Shown here one piece after another: positions 8,570 to 18,283 of a stretch of 64,000 bases of DNA (its first letter is position 1; each line of letters starts with the position of its first letter). The position numbers were made by a program, and so were the translations under genes. Source of the stretch: Novosphingobium sediminicola (GTDB lineage: Bacteria > Pseudomonadota > Alphaproteobacteria > Sphingomonadales > Sphingomonadaceae); NCBI RefSeq assembly GCF_014196525.1, contig NZ_JACIDX010000010.1, positions 62,001-126,000 on the forward strand, written 5' to 3'. Under the pieces are notes generated by a model that was not told the DNA's origin, did no database searches, and saw only the letters and a program-made list of their open reading frames with translations.

Positions 8570-11422
8570 TCAGCTCTTCTTCTTACGGCGGATTTCGCTG
8601 CGGGCCGAAAGACCCAGCGCGTCGGCCACCAAGGCGTTCTGTTCAAGCGTGTGACGCTTGGCGCTGCCCGTGGCGGGCGAGGCCGAAGCGTGACGACCCG
8701 CATAACGAGCGCGCGAAACCTTCGCCTTGGCGTTGGTCAGCGTTTCCTCGATCAGCGGCTCGACAAAGAACCAGGAACCGTTGTTCTTGGGTTCTTCCTG
8801 ACACCACACGACCTCTTCCAGATTGGGCATCTTGGCCAGACGCGCCGCAAGCGGTTCGCCGGGGAAGGGGTAGATCTGCTCGATACGGATGATCTGCGTA
8901 TCGGCCAGTTCGGCAGCATCGCGCGCTTCGAACAGGTCATAGGCAACCTTGCCCGAGCACAGGATCACGCGGCGCGTATCCTTGTCGGCGGCGCCGTTGA
9001 CGTCCGAGAGAATGCGCATGAAGTGGCCTTCGCCCACGAATTCCTCGGCGCTCGATTTCGCCAGAGGATGACGCAGCAGGCTCTTCGGGCTCATGATGAT
9101 GAGCGGCTTGCGGAAGCTGCGGTGCATCTGACGACGCAGAACGTGGAAGTAGTTGGCCGGGCTGGTGATGTTGCACACCTGCATGTTATCTTCGGCGCAG
9201 AGCTGGAGATAACGTTCCAGACGGGCCGACGAGTGCTCCGGACCCTGACCTTCATAGCCATGGGGCAGCAGCAGCACGAGGCCGTTGGCGCGCAGCCACT
9301 TCGATTCCGAAGAAGCGATGTACTGGTCGATCACGATCTGGGCGCCATTGGCGAAGTCGCCGAACTGGCCTTCCCACAGGACAAGCGTCTTGGGGTCGGC
9401 GCTGGCATAGCCATATTCATAGCCCAGCACGCCATATTCCGAGAGCGGGCTGTCATAGACTTCGAAGAAGCCATGCGGCACCGTGGTCAGCGGAACATAC
9501 TTGTTTTCGTTGGTCTGATCGACCCAGACGGCGTGGCGGTGGCTGAACGTGCCGCGCCCGCAATCCTGACCCGACAGGCGGACCGAATAGCCTTCCGAGA
9601 GCAGCGAGCCAAAGGCAAGCGCCTCGGCCGTGGCCCAGTCGAAGCCTTCGCCGCTGTTGAACATCTCGCGCTTGGCATCCAGCACGCGGCCCAGCGTCTT
9701 GTGGATCGTCAGATCGCCCGGAACCGAGGTCAGCGTGCGGCCAAGGCTGTCGAACAGCTTCTGCTCGATGCCGGTGGGCACGTTGCGGCGGGCGCTTTCG
9801 GGGTCCATCGGCTGGTTGAAACCGCTCCAGCGACCACCAAACCAGTCGGCCTGATTGGCCTTATAGGTCTTGGCGGCGTCGAAGTGTTCTTCCAGATGGG
9901 CATTGAAGGCGGCAACCTGTTCGCCAAGGAAGCCGGCGGGCACCACGCCTTCGCGCTGGAGGCGTTCGGCATAGAGCTCCGACACGGGCTTATGCGCGCG
10001 GATCTTCTGATACATCAGCGGCTGGGTGAAACCAGGCTCGTCGCCTTCATTGTGGCCGAAGCGGCGATAGCACCACATGTCGATCACGATGTCGCGGCCA
10101 AAGGTCTGGCGATAGTCGATCGCCAGCTTGCACGCGAAGGTCACCGCTTCCGGATCATCGCCATTGACGTGCAGCACGGGGCACTGAATGCCCTTGGCAA
10201 CGTCCGAAGGATACGGCGAGCCGCGCGAGAACTGCGGGCTGGTGGTGAAGCCGATCTGGTTGTTGATGATGAAGTGGATGCAACCGCCGGTGTTGTAACC
10301 CTTCACGCCCGACAGGCCGAAGCATTCCCACACGATGCCCTGACCCGCAAAGGCCGCGTCACCATGGATCAGAACCGGCAGCACCTGCTTGTGCTTGGCG
10401 CCCGGCCCGATGTCGGTGCCGATGTCGTCGCGGATCTGCTGATAGGCGCGAACCTTGCCCAGAACGATGGGGTCCACCGTTTCAAGGTGCGAAGGGTTCG
10501 GCATCAGGCTCATGTGAACCTTGATCCCGTCGAAATCGCGGTCGGTGCTGGTGCCAAGGTGATACTTGACGTCGCCCGAGCCGCCCACGTCTTCGGGATT
10601 GGCGGTGCCGCCCGAAAATTCGTGGAAGATCACCTTGTAAGGCTTGGCCATCACGTTGGCCAACACGTTCAGGCGGCCACGGTGGGCCATGCCATAAACG
10701 ATTTCCTTCACGCCCAGCTGGCCACCATACTTGATGACGGCTTCGAGGGCAGGGATCATCGACTCGCCGCCATCAAGGCCGAAGCGCTTGGTGCCGACAT
10801 ACTTCTTGCCGCAGAACTTTTCCCATTGCTCGCCGCGAACCACGGCGCCCAGAATGGCCTTCTTGCCCTCGGCGGAAAATTCGATGTGCTTGTCGGCGCC
10901 TTCCATGCGGTCCTGCAGGAAGCGGCGTTCTTCCACATCGGTGATGTGCATGTATTCCAGGCCCACCTTGCCGCAATAGTTTGCGCGCAGGATGGCGACG
11001 AGTTCGCGGATGGTTGCCCATTGCAGGCCCATCGTGCCGCCCAGATAGATCTTGCGATCCAGCGCGGCGCCGGTGAAACCGTAATATTCCGGCGTCATAT
11101 CGGCGGGCAGATCGGAATGGTGCAGGCCCAGCGGATCGAGATCCGCCGCCAGATGGCCGCGCACGCGATAGGTGCGGATCAGCATGATCGCGCGCAGCGT
11201 GTCATTGGCCGCTTCTTCGACCGAAGCGTCGCTGACGGGCGTGCCCGCCTTTTTCGCCGCCGCCTTGATCCCTTCCCTCAGCGTGGTGGGGTCGAGCGCG
11301 CGGGTCAGCTCGTCCTCCGCTGCGCCGCCTACCTGCGGCCAGTTGCGTCGCTGCCAGCTAGGTCCGGGCTGCGGCCCGTCCTGTGCTGGGTCGGAAAGAA
11401 AATCTTGGCTTTCGCTACCCAT
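8570..11422 (-). CDS. sucA: 2-oxoglutarate dehydrogenase E1
   Basis: The 950-residue thiamine-diphosphate enzyme is the usual length. The N-terminus FLSDPAQDGPQPGPSW is followed by the RTYRVRGHLAADLDPLG segment, the GDAAFAGQGIVWE cofactor region and NNQIGFTT. The C-terminal half has HGYEGQGPEHSSARLERYLQ and the EEPKNNGSW motif. It decarboxylates 2-oxoglutarate and loads the E2 lipoyl group. The ATG at 11422 is preceded by AGGTGAAG and fits family starts; a longer frame to 11533 would run into the sucD-sucA gap. A 10-bp-stem hairpin lies in that gap. Confidence 0.97.
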   Translation of the reverse strand: MGSESQDFLSDPAQDGPQPGPSWQRRNWPQVGGAAEDELTRALDPTTLREGIKAAAKKAGTPVSDASVEEAANDTLRAIMLIRTYRVRGHLAADLDPLGLHHSDLPADMTPEYYGFTGAALDRKIYLGGTMGLQWATIRELVAILRANYCGKVGLEYMHITDVEERRFLQDRMEGADKHIEFSAEGKKAILGAVVRGEQWEKFCGKKYVGTKRFGLDGGESMIPALEAVIKYGGQLGVKEIVYGMAHRGRLNVLANVMAKPYKVIFHEFSGGTANPEDVGGSGDVKYHLGTSTDRDFDGIKVHMSLMPNPSHLETVDPIVLGKVRAYQQIRDDIGTDIGPGAKHKQVLPVLIHGDAAFAGQGIVWECFGLSGVKGYNTGGCIHFIINNQIGFTTSPQFSRGSPYPSDVAKGIQCPVLHVNGDDPEAVTFACKLAIDYRQTFGRDIVIDMWCYRRFGHNEGDEPGFTQPLMYQKIRAHKPVSELYAERLQREGVVPAGFLGEQVAAFNAHLEEHFDAAKTYKANQADWFGGRWSGFNQPMDPESARRNVPTGIEQKLFDSLGRTLTSVPGDLTIHKTLGRVLDAKREMFNSGEGFDWATAEALAFGSLLSEGYSVRLSGQDCGRGTFSHRHAVWVDQTNENKYVPLTTVPHGFFEVYDSPLSEYGVLGYEYGYASADPKTLVLWEGQFGDFANGAQIVIDQYIASSESKWLRANGLVLLLPHGYEGQGPEHSSARLERYLQLCAEDNMQVCNITSPANYFHVLRRQMHRSFRKPLIIMSPKSLLRHPLAKSSAEEFVGEGHFMRILSDVNGAADKDTRRVILCSGKVAYDLFEARDAAELADTQIIRIEQIYPFPGEPLAARLAKMPNLEEVVWCQEEPKNNGSWFFVEPLIEETLTNAKAKVSRARYAGRHASASPATGSAKRHTLEQNALVADALGLSARSEIRRKKKS

Positions 11423-11542
11423 GGCTTCACCTATTTTCGCACCGGCGCATTTTGCGCGCTGGTGGGGGTTTATTGTGGCGGCTGGTTCCGAAAGAGCCTC
11501 TGGCCCCGGGGAGGAATGGCCGGCACATGGCATTCTTCTAAC

Positions 11543-11582
11543 ACCGGGCGGGGTTAACCACAGATGGCCAATCCCGCCCGGT
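11543..11582. other. Intercistronic hairpin, sucD-sucA gap
   Basis: ACCGGGCGGG (11543-11552) and CCCGCCCGGT (11573-11582) are perfectly complementary around a 20-nt loop. No T run follows on the minus strand, so it is more likely an mRNA processing or stability structure than a terminator. This is inferred from its position inside the operon. Confidence 0.5.
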
Positions 11583-11595
11583 ATTGAACTTAAAT

Positions 11596-12486
11596 TCAGC
11601 CCTTAAGCACTTCGGCGAGCGTTTCGCCGAGCAGGCTGGGGCTGGCCGACACCTTGATGCCGGCAGCTTCCATCGCGGCGATCTTGCTTTCCGCATCGCC
11701 CTTGCCGCCCGACACGATCGCGCCGGCGTGGCCCATGCGGCGGCCCGGAGGCGCCGTGCGGCCCGCGATGAAGCCGGCCATCGGCTTCTTGCGGCCCTTC
11801 TTGGCTTCGTCGATCAGGAACTGCGCAGCCTGTTCTTCCGCGTCGCCGCCGATTTCGCCGATCATGATGATCGACTTGGTGGCTTCGTCGGCCAGGAACA
11901 GTTCGAGGACGTCGATGAAGTTGGTGCCGTTGACCGGGTCGCCGCCGATGCCGACAGCGGTGGTCTGACCCAGGCCGATGTTGGTGGTCTGGAACACCGC
12001 TTCATAGGTCAGTGTGCCCGAGCGCGAAACCACGCCCACGGAGCCTTCCTTGAAGATCGAACCGGGCATGATGCCGATCTTGCACTGGTTCGGCGTCAGC
12101 ACGCCGGGGCAGTTCGGACCGATCAGGCGCGACTTCGAACCCGACAGGGCGCGCTTCACGCGGACCATGTCGGCCACGGGGATACCTTCGGTGATCGCCA
12201 CGATCAGCTCGATTTCCGCGTCGATGGCTTCGAGGATCGAGTCAGCAGCGAATGGCGGCGGAACATAGATGACCGAAGCGGTCGCGCCCGAAACGGCCTT
12301 GGCTTCGGCAACCGTGTTCCAGATCGGCAGGTTGGTGTCGGCATGGATCGTGCCGCCCTTGCCGGGGGTGACGCCGCCAACCATCTGCGTGCCATAGGCC
12401 AGAGCCTGCTGGGTGTGGAAAGTGCCGGTCTTGCCGGTCATCCCCTGGGTGATGACCTTGGTATTCTTGTCAATCAGGATCGACAT
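11596..12486 (-). CDS. sucD: Succinyl-CoA synthetase alpha subunit
   Basis: The 296-residue protein opens [21 protein letters not shown] with the CoA-binding Rossmann fold, contains [10 protein letters not shown] near 125 and the phosphorylated active-site histidine in the [17 protein letters not shown] segment near 250. With the beta subunit it makes ATP or GTP from succinyl-CoA. The usual partner gene sucC is not next to it: mdh directly precedes and sucA follows. The beta subunit must therefore be encoded outside this window. Confidence 0.96.
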   Translation of the reverse strand: MSILIDKNTKVITQGMTGKTGTFHTQQALAYGTQMVGGVTPGKGGTIHADTNLPIWNTVAEAKAVSGATASVIYVPPPFAADSILEAIDAEIELIVAITEGIPVADMVRVKRALSGSKSRLIGPNCPGVLTPNQCKIGIMPGSIFKEGSVGVVSRSGTLTYEAVFQTTNIGLGQTTAVGIGGDPVNGTNFIDVLELFLADEATKSIIMIGEIGGDAEEQAAQFLIDEAKKGRKKPMAGFIAGRTAPPGRRMGHAGAIVSGGKGDAESKIAAMEAAGIKVSASPSLLGETLAEVLKG

Positions 12487-12526
12487 TGGATTCTCCGAGA
12501 TGGGGAGGAGGTCGTCTTATTTTTTA

Positions 12527-12549
12527 GGCCCCGGCTTGCAACCGGGGCC
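12527..12549. other. Intercistronic hairpin, mdh-sucD gap
   Basis: GGCCCCGG (12527-12534) and CCGGGGCC (12542-12549) form a perfect 8-bp stem with a 7-nt loop, 14 bp after the mdh stop. On the minus strand it is followed by TAAAAAAT and not by T residues, so it should not stop transcription from mdh. Confidence 0.5.
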
Positions 12550-12562
12550 GTATTCTTTTGGA

Positions 12563-13830
<1,268 letters not shown>

Positions 13831-15795
13831 TCAGGCGAGCTTGCGAAGGGGGGGAGAGTCTTGTTCCGGAGTCGCGGGCGGGGCGTCCGTCCCGATCCGG
13901 CGGCGCTCCTGCGCCAACAGCATCGCCGCCAGATAGTCGGGCACGGCGCGGCTGAAATACCAGCCCTGACCCAGCGTGCAGCCGGTGTCGCGCACCGCCT
14001 GCACCTGTTCCAGCGTTTCCAGCCCCTCGGCCACGATTTCCATCCCCAGCGTCTTGCCCATCGCCGCCACAGCGCAAATGATCGCATGGCTGGTGGTCCC
14101 GGCGCTCAGTCCGGAGATGAAACTGCGGTCGATCTTGATCTTCTTGAAGGGGTAGCGATCAAGATAACCGAGGGACGAATAGCCTGTGCCGAAATCGTCC
14201 AGCGCAAAACGCACGCCGGCCCCGGCCAGCTCGTTGATGAAGGCCGAGGTATTGGGGCTGTGGTCAAGCAGCGTGGTTTCGGTGATTTCCAGCTCAAGAC
14301 GGCTGGGCGGCAATTTCGCCTCGCGCAGAGCATTGAGGATGCCCAGTGCCGCGCCCGGCGCCCGGATCTGGAGCGGCGAGAGGTTAACCGCCAGCGTCAC
14401 ATCATCGGGCCATTCGGCCGCAACGCGGGCCGCCTTGGCGGTGATCCAGTTGCCCAGCGTGATGATGGCCCCGCTTTCCTCGGCCACGGGGATGAATTCG
14501 TCGGGGCGCAATTCGCCCTTTTCCGGGTGGAACCAGCGCACCAGCGCCTCGAACGCCCGGATGCGCCCGGTTTCCAGATCGACCAGCGGCTGGAAATGAA
14601 CCGATAGCTCGTCGCGTTGCAGGGCAAGGCGCAGCTCGGCCTCGATCTCCTTGCGGCGGATCAGGTCGCGCGTCATCGAGGGGTTGAAGCTGACGATCTG
14701 TTTGCGGCCATTCAGCTTGGCGTGGTTGAGCGCCAGGTCGGCCCCCTGCAGCACGGCCTCCAGATCGGTGCCATGTTCGGGCAGGACCGCGATGCCGATC
14801 GAGCAGCCGATTTCCAGCCGGTCATCATCAATGCGCAGCGGGCGCAGGATGTCGGTCAGGATCGCATCGGCAATCGACTGGATATCGGTTTCGGGCCCGG
14901 CTTCAAAAGCGATAATGAATTCATCGCCGCCAAAGCGCCCGATGCCTGCGCCCACCGGCGCGCTGCGGCGCAGCCGGGCTGCCACCTCGACCAGGCAGCG
15001 GTCGCCCACCTGATGGCCCAGCGTGTCGTTGATTTCCTTGAACCGGTCCAGATCGAGCCACAGGATCGCCAGCTTGTTGCCTTCCGGGATCGCCACAAGG
15101 CGTTCGACCAGATGATGATTGAGCCCCGCACGGTTGAGCAATCCGGTAACAATATCGGTGCGCGCCAGATGCTGCATTTTTTCGGCAAGGCGCTGGCTGG
15201 TTTCCGCGCTGGAAATCGAATCGCGCAAGGTGCGGAACACGTTAAGCGTGATCGACATCATCGCGGGCAGCACAAGGAACAGCGTAAAGGCCAGCAACCG
15301 GCTCGCCAGATCCTCCTGCATCCCGGCCGCCACGATCACAGGCAGCAGCGCCAGCGACAATTGCCCGATGGCAATCGCAGGCCGCCCGGCATTGCGCGCG
15401 GCAATCCCCACCGAATAGGCAATCGCATTGCCCACCATCAGCGTGCGCACGGGCCCCGGTACAGAATGGAAAAACGTCAGAGCCGCAATCAGCCCGGCCA
15501 TGATCGAATAGGAGAACGCGCCCAATTCATAAATGATTTCAAGCGCGCGCGGCTTGTTGCCCATCCATCGGGGCAGGATCGTCGCGCTGGCCACGCGCAT
15601 CAGCGCGATGGCCGACATCACCCATGCGGCGACGGTGATTTCGCGATGGCCCGATTCAATCGCAGCGGTCGCGCTGGTCAGAATCCCGCACAGCGCGCCA
15701 ATCGCCAGAGACGACGGTTGCGTATAAAGCGTGGTGACCAGAATGGCTCTTGCCCGGTCATCAGCAGCATGGGTTTTGAACAAAACCCGCAACAT
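13831..15795 (-). CDS. Membrane-bound GGDEF-EAL protein (c-di-GMP turnover)
   Basis: From the ATG at 15795 the protein has 654 residues: about five to six hydrophobic segments in the first 190, a short coiled linker, a GGDEF domain with intact FGGDEF at about 288-293, and an EAL domain with intact EALVRW at about 416-421 and DDFGTGYSSLGYL further on. Both catalytic motifs look active, so it could make or degrade cyclic di-GMP. The RxxD inhibitory site that normally lies five residues before GGDEF is missing (APVGAGIGR there). A TTG at 15834 would add 13 residues; neither start has a strong ribosome site. Confidence 0.9.
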   Translation of the reverse strand: MLRVLFKTHAADDRARAILVTTLYTQPSSLAIGALCGILTSATAAIESGHREITVAAWVMSAIALMRVASATILPRWMGNKPRALEIIYELGAFSYSIMAGLIAALTFFHSVPGPVRTLMVGNAIAYSVGIAARNAGRPAIAIGQLSLALLPVIVAAGMQEDLASRLLAFTLFLVLPAMMSITLNVFRTLRDSISSAETSQRLAEKMQHLARTDIVTGLLNRAGLNHHLVERLVAIPEGNKLAILWLDLDRFKEINDTLGHQVGDRCLVEVAARLRRSAPVGAGIGRFGGDEFIIAFEAGPETDIQSIADAILTDILRPLRIDDDRLEIGCSIGIAVLPEHGTDLEAVLQGADLALNHAKLNGRKQIVSFNPSMTRDLIRRKEIEAELRLALQRDELSVHFQPLVDLETGRIRAFEALVRWFHPEKGELRPDEFIPVAEESGAIITLGNWITAKAARVAAEWPDDVTLAVNLSPLQIRAPGAALGILNALREAKLPPSRLELEITETTLLDHSPNTSAFINELAGAGVRFALDDFGTGYSSLGYLDRYPFKKIKIDRSFISGLSAGTTSHAIICAVAAMGKTLGMEIVAEGLETLEQVQAVRDTGCTLGQGWYFSRAVPDYLAAMLLAQERRRIGTDAPPATPEQDSPPLRKLA

Positions 15796-15935
15796 GTCGA
15801 ATAAAGGACGGATCGGACAACTCCCGTTGGACAAGGTCAGCCTAGGGAGAACTCGTCACAGATTGGTTAACGCAGAGCTTCGCGCTGCGACCTTTGTCGC
15901 ATTTGTACAAATTTTAGCGAGAGTGCCATCGTGCC

Positions 15936-16271
15936 TCATTCGGGCAGGATCAGCGGCTCGAATTCCTCCACCGCGCCGTGCGCCGTGGCCAGCCGGTTGG
16001 CCATTTGCCGGTCCAGCTTGCGGCAGATGCCCAGCCAGTGGCGGTATTGTTCGCGGTTGCCTTCGAAAAAGGCGCGCAGGGCGATGTTGCGCGCCCGTTC
16101 CGCCGCGCCCAGCCCATGGCGGGCGAAGTGTTGCAGAGCCTCATGGAGCATGGTGTCGCTCTCTGCCTGATTGTCATGGTCGTTGGCCGGAGCGCGCAGT
16201 CGGGGGCGGCGCAACACGCGCGCCACCGCGCCGCATTCACCAGCGCCTGCCGCTGCAAATCGGATCGACAT
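15936..16271 (-). CDS. Conserved small protein of unknown function
   Basis: The 111-residue protein begins MSIRFAAAGAGECGAVARVLRRPR. The C-terminal two thirds look helical, with repeated polar-hydrophobic patterns (LHEALQHFARHGLGAAERAR, then FEGNREQYRHWLGICRKLDR) and a short acidic end FEPLILPE. No signal peptide or membrane segment is evident and no family was recognised. The ATG at 16271 was preferred to the upstream start at 16391 because the upstream part lacks coding character. It stands alone between two longer minus-strand genes. Confidence 0.6.
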   Translation of the reverse strand: MSIRFAAAGAGECGAVARVLRRPRLRAPANDHDNQAESDTMLHEALQHFARHGLGAAERARNIALRAFFEGNREQYRHWLGICRKLDRQMANRLATAHGAVEEFEPLILPE

Positions 16272-16407
16272 GCCTGAAAATTCCTCAATCTCGTCTTGAA
16301 TCCGGCACGGGTTTAGCACAGCCGGGCTAAGCCTTCGTATGTTGCCTTGGTTATCATATGCTTGCCTTGGGTTAACCGAGTTTACCCCCAACCGGGATAC
16401 AGGAACG

Positions 16408-16450
16408 TTAAAACACCCCGCCGCGCCGCTATGAAAACGGTGCGCCGGGG
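16408..16450 (-). terminator. Rho-independent terminator of the SleB-type gene
   Basis: On the minus strand a 13-bp stem with two mismatches (16438-16450 with 16416-16428) encloses a loop of about 9 nt and is followed by TGTTTTAACG. It lies 25 bp past the stop codon at 16475. Confidence 0.75.
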
Positions 16451-16474
16451 CGGGCTTGGCGGGAAAAACAGGGT

Positions 16475-17743
16475 TTACTGAGGATCGCCGATCCAGCGGC
16501 CGCTGTTTTGATATTCTGGGCGCACGTTGTCGCTGCCGGGCAAAATGGCCGCGCGATAGGCGCTTTCGCCGCCATGGCGCAGGGCTTCGGCGGTATATTG
16601 CGGCGCCGCATTGGCATAGGCGGCCGAGGGGGAGGCAACCGGCGCACCGCCATGGGGCGCAGCGCTGATCGTCTGGCCTATTTTGGCGGCATAAGCGCGT
16701 TCAATGGCGATGGGGTCATCCACCAGTTCGCGATTTGCAAAGGCCACGCGCTGATGCCGCACGGGCAGGGGTTCGCTGATCGTGTGAACGAAGCGGAAAG
16801 CGCCGGTGTCGCCCGCCGGGCCATGCATGCGGTAAAAGCGATGCGCACCGATCTGGCCGATGAAATTCAGACTGTCGGCCCAATAGGGGTGGACGGCAAA
16901 TGTATGATAATGCGTGGCAAGGCCTACCGGAGCATAGACATAACCGGCCAGCGCCGCGCGGGCCACGGTTTCGGCGCGGCTCCAGAAATAACGGCTGGGC
17001 TTGCGCATCAGCGCGCCGTCACAGGTAAAGGTGAACTGGCAGCCAGTGGCGCGTTCAGAACCCTGAAACACCACGCCGCACACGCTTTTGGGATAGGCGG
17101 GATGGGCCATGCGGTTGAGCACGACCTGCGCCACGGCGCGCTGGCCATCGTCGGGTTCGCTGGCGGCCTCGTAATAGACCGCAGCGGTCAGGCAGGAGAG
17201 CGCGCGCTCGCGATCCACCGCATTGGCCAGACCCGACAGCGCCCGTGCCGCAGGGCCTGATCCGGGCAGGGGCGTATCATCATCAGCCTGCTCCGCGGCG
17301 GCGCCATCCCAATGCAGCCCCGGCGCAATCGCGGCCAGCGCCCCGCGCCAACCGGTCGCGGGGGCCGGTTGTTCGACTTCGCGGCTGACATAATAATAGG
17401 CCGCACCCGGCCAACTGTCGCCCGGCTGTTCAAAGGGCATCGGGGCCGTGCTGCTCTGGCCATCGACCGGATCGGCCTCGTCATGGGCGGTGGTGGCCGC
17501 CAGCGCCAGCGCGCCGGTGCCTTGCCCGCGCCAGGCCTGCACCGCCAGCATCGCCAGCAACGCGCAGATCACCGCCAGCACCCGCTGCATTGTGGCGCGG
17601 CGCAGATCGGCGGTGAGCAGGCCGTTGATCCTCATGCCATTGCCCCGGCGCAAGCGCGCGCATTGCTGCGGCGTTCCTTGGTCGCGCGCGGGCAGGGGGG
17701 CAAATTGGGCATCGAACGCAAGAGCGGCACGCGGGTTGTTCAT
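16475..17743 (-). CDS. SleB-type cell wall hydrolase
   Basis: The 422-residue protein has an N-terminal cytoplasmic part, one transmembrane anchor near residues 50-75 (MQRVLAVICALLAMLAVQAW), an Ala/Pro-rich linker and a Hydrolase_2 (SleB) domain. The domain opens with LSCLTAAVYYEAASEP, whose Glu is the expected catalytic acid, and continues GQRAVAQVVLNRMAHPAYP, CQFTFTCDG and ATHYHTFAVHPYW. SleB-type enzymes act as amidases or lytic enzymes on peptidoglycan; in alphaproteobacteria they are linked to envelope remodelling and not to spores. The start is uncertain (17743 or the upstream 17791). It is divergent from the B12 operon. Confidence 0.85.
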   Translation of the reverse strand: MNNPRAALAFDAQFAPLPARDQGTPQQCARLRRGNGMRINGLLTADLRRATMQRVLAVICALLAMLAVQAWRGQGTGALALAATTAHDEADPVDGQSSTAPMPFEQPGDSWPGAAYYYVSREVEQPAPATGWRGALAAIAPGLHWDGAAAEQADDDTPLPGSGPAARALSGLANAVDRERALSCLTAAVYYEAASEPDDGQRAVAQVVLNRMAHPAYPKSVCGVVFQGSERATGCQFTFTCDGALMRKPSRYFWSRAETVARAALAGYVYAPVGLATHYHTFAVHPYWADSLNFIGQIGAHRFYRMHGPAGDTGAFRFVHTISEPLPVRHQRVAFANRELVDDPIAIERAYAAKIGQTISAAPHGGAPVASPSAAYANAAPQYTAEALRHGGESAYRAAILPGSDNVRPEYQNSGRWIGDPQ

Positions 17744-17971
17744 CCTGACTTCTCGGCCTTTGGCAAAGCGGGCGATCATGGCAAAACACACAATCGCCGC
17801 AGCTGCACCTGCCGAATTGGGGCCGTCTCATTGCGGCACTGATGGGGCGGATAATCCTTAACGCCTTAATTTGGCCCGCTCGATCATGCTTAAAAAAGCC
17901 TTGCGCCGCACCGCGTGCCTGTCCTGCCCCTTGCACCCCGCGCCATGTGGGGCTAGGGCGCGACGCACGCC

Positions 17972-18165
17972 AACGGTGCCTTCCAAAAGGGAGGCTGAAA
18001 AGGGAATTTGCCTGTTTTGCCCCGGCAAGGACAGATGCAAAGCTGCCCCCGCAACTGTTTCCGGGCGAGCGTACTGCCACATGCCACTGGGCCGTTTATG
18101 GTCTGGGAAGGCGGCGGATGCGTGATGACCCCGGAGAGCCAGGAGACCTGCCGGTGGTTGTCGTT
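17972..18165 (+). promoter_or_regulatory. Cobalamin (AdoCbl) riboswitch
   Basis: The characteristic conserved blocks are present in order: GGTGCC near 17975, GAGGCTGAAAAGGGAA at 17991-18006, the core TGCCCCCGCAACTGT at about 18043-18057 (B12 box region), and GAGAGCCAGGAGACCTGCC at 18134-18152. It precedes btuB by about 120 nt. B12 binding is expected to reduce expression of the receptor-transporter operon. A hairpin at 18242-18276 covers the btuB ribosome site and probably acts as the expression platform. Confidence 0.95.
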
Positions 18166-18241
18166 CAGCGCCGGGCGGGGAAGACCGGATGCAGCGCGAT
18201 GCCGTCTGTTTCCATGCGCAAGGGGCGTGTGGGGCGGCCTC

Positions 18242-18276
18242 TCCCGCCACGAACGGCAAATAGCCTTCGTGAGGGA
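18242..18276 (+). promoter_or_regulatory. Hairpin sequestering the btuB ribosome binding site
   Basis: TCCC (18242-18245), CACGAA and GGC pair with GCC, TTCGTG and GGGA (18273-18276) around an AAATA loop. The paired GGGA is the Shine-Dalgarno sequence of btuB (GAGGGAAAG, ATG at 18284). This supports translational control by the upstream riboswitch; the switching partner pairing is inferred. Confidence 0.6.
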
Positions 18277-18283
18277 AAGAGCT

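Noticed and set aside
7403..11557. 1384-codon open frame on the plus strand
   Set aside because: It runs antisense to sucA and sucB, whose products have full motif sets. Long antisense frames are common in GC-rich genes, and this translation shows no family motifs.
16340..16400. GTTAACC..GTTTACC as a CtrA box upstream of the 111-residue gene
   Set aside because: The half-sites do not match TTAA-N7-TTAA; too weak to claim.
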